Below the pieces are notes generated by a model. That model was given only the letters and a program-made list of their open reading frames with translations, did not search any database and was not told where the DNA came from. Shown one piece after another: positions 63,512 through 64,000 of a stretch of 64,000 bases of DNA. This DNA comes from Quercus robur. Lineage: Eukaryota > Streptophyta > Magnoliopsida > Fagales > Fagaceae. Location: positions 30,987,710 through 31,051,709 of the forward strand of contig NC_065544.1 in assembly GCF_932294415.1 (NCBI RefSeq). Reading direction: 5' to 3'. Position 1 is the first letter of the stretch; every line of letters starts with the position of its first letter. Both the position numbers and the translations under genes were made by a program.

Positions 63512-64000
63512 TGTTTGTTTATGTTTAGAACCCTTAAACCATATTAGTTTAATCTAATAAATTAGTCAAATAATTACTTAGATTAATTATGAAATCTAAA
63601 TTAAACACATGCAAATATATTACTTAGTGCGGAAAATTATAGAAGACTGTAATATGATAACCTAGGAAAACCAATAAAACTAACCGTTTTAAGGAAAAAA
63701 AAACTTGAGGAGGATTTAACCTAACTATCCTTAAAGTAAACAAATTCACTATGATAGAATGAAAATTACAATGGATTTAAACCCTAAATCTGAAGTTACC
63801 TCTTGTAGAACTTACTACCCCAATCACATGTAGCTCCGACTCCACAAACTCTTCTATCTTGGATTTACTGAACACAAACTCCCGCGCTTGTGACTTTGAC
63901 TTCCCACTCAAAGGTTTCAAATCACCATTAGTAAATCTTTATGCAGTAACTTGTTTTCACTAGTTCTTGATTGTAGATATCTTGTTTTGGTAAGTGCTTG
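63512..64000 (-). mobile_element. Solo LTR in A3 intron 5, cut by the window end
   Basis: Same left end and AAAGG flank (63507-63511) as in A1 and A2; the right end is beyond the window. Confidence 0.7.

Larger units (their letters stand above)
58974..64000 (+). repeat. Segmental duplication unit 3, cut by the window end
   Basis: Starts inside the hybrid MITE-like element and continues past the right edge. Nearly identical to unit 2 over the A gene. Confidence 0.9.

Overview
The window is nuclear DNA of a flowering plant. The genes have many introns with plant-type splice sites, intergenic DNA is very AT-rich, and plant transposon classes are present with clean end structures. The transposon mix suggests a woody eudicot, possibly Fagaceae, but that is an impression and not something the sequence proves.

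Layout. (1) Bases 354-2245 are the last seven exons of a serine carboxypeptidase-like (SCPL) gene that starts left of the window. (2) From about 4.6 kb to the right edge lies a tandem segmental duplication with a period of about 22 kb. Each unit carries two paralogous MRS2/CorA-type magnesium transporter genes on the + strand, called A and B here. The order is A1 (pseudogene, 5.4-10.8 kb), B1 (30.2-34.8 kb), A2 (37.9-43.1 kb), B2 (52.2-56.7 kb), A3 (59.8 kb to beyond the edge). Every A and B gene has six exons with matching boundaries. B proteins keep the GMN signature of the CorA/MRS2 channel; A1 and A2 read SIN there, and the equivalent exon of A3 is outside the window. (3) A 10.35-kb Tat-lineage Ty3/gypsy LTR retrotransposon (12415-22768, target duplication ATAGG) sits in unit 1 downstream of A1, and unit 2 keeps the exact empty site. 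Its gag-pol frame has seven in-frame stops and no frameshift. Downstream it has a 69-bp minisatellite and a spliced antisense gene with its own TATA box. (4) The A-B spacers and the introns hold a 776-bp Helitron, a minus-strand Helitron, a Mutator-like element with a 9-bp target duplication, a solo LTR, tRNA-derived SINEs and MITE-like elements.

History inferred by eye. The A/B paralogs are old. An AB block then duplicated by exchange between GAATGG-rich MITE-like elements (junctions 4615, 37038, 58974). The retrotransposon entered unit 1 after that (LTRs about 1.2% different). A much more recent unequal crossover near the start of the B gene (about 30.1 kb / 52.0 kb) made the middle unit a hybrid, which explains why B1/B2 and A2/A3 are almost identical while A1/A2 and the spacers differ by roughly 1-2%.

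No tRNA, rRNA, CRISPR or bacterial-type operon was seen. I found no clearly new biological system. The most interesting points are the GMN-less transporter paralogs, the GC-AG introns, the hybrid array structure and the antisense gene of the retrotransposon.
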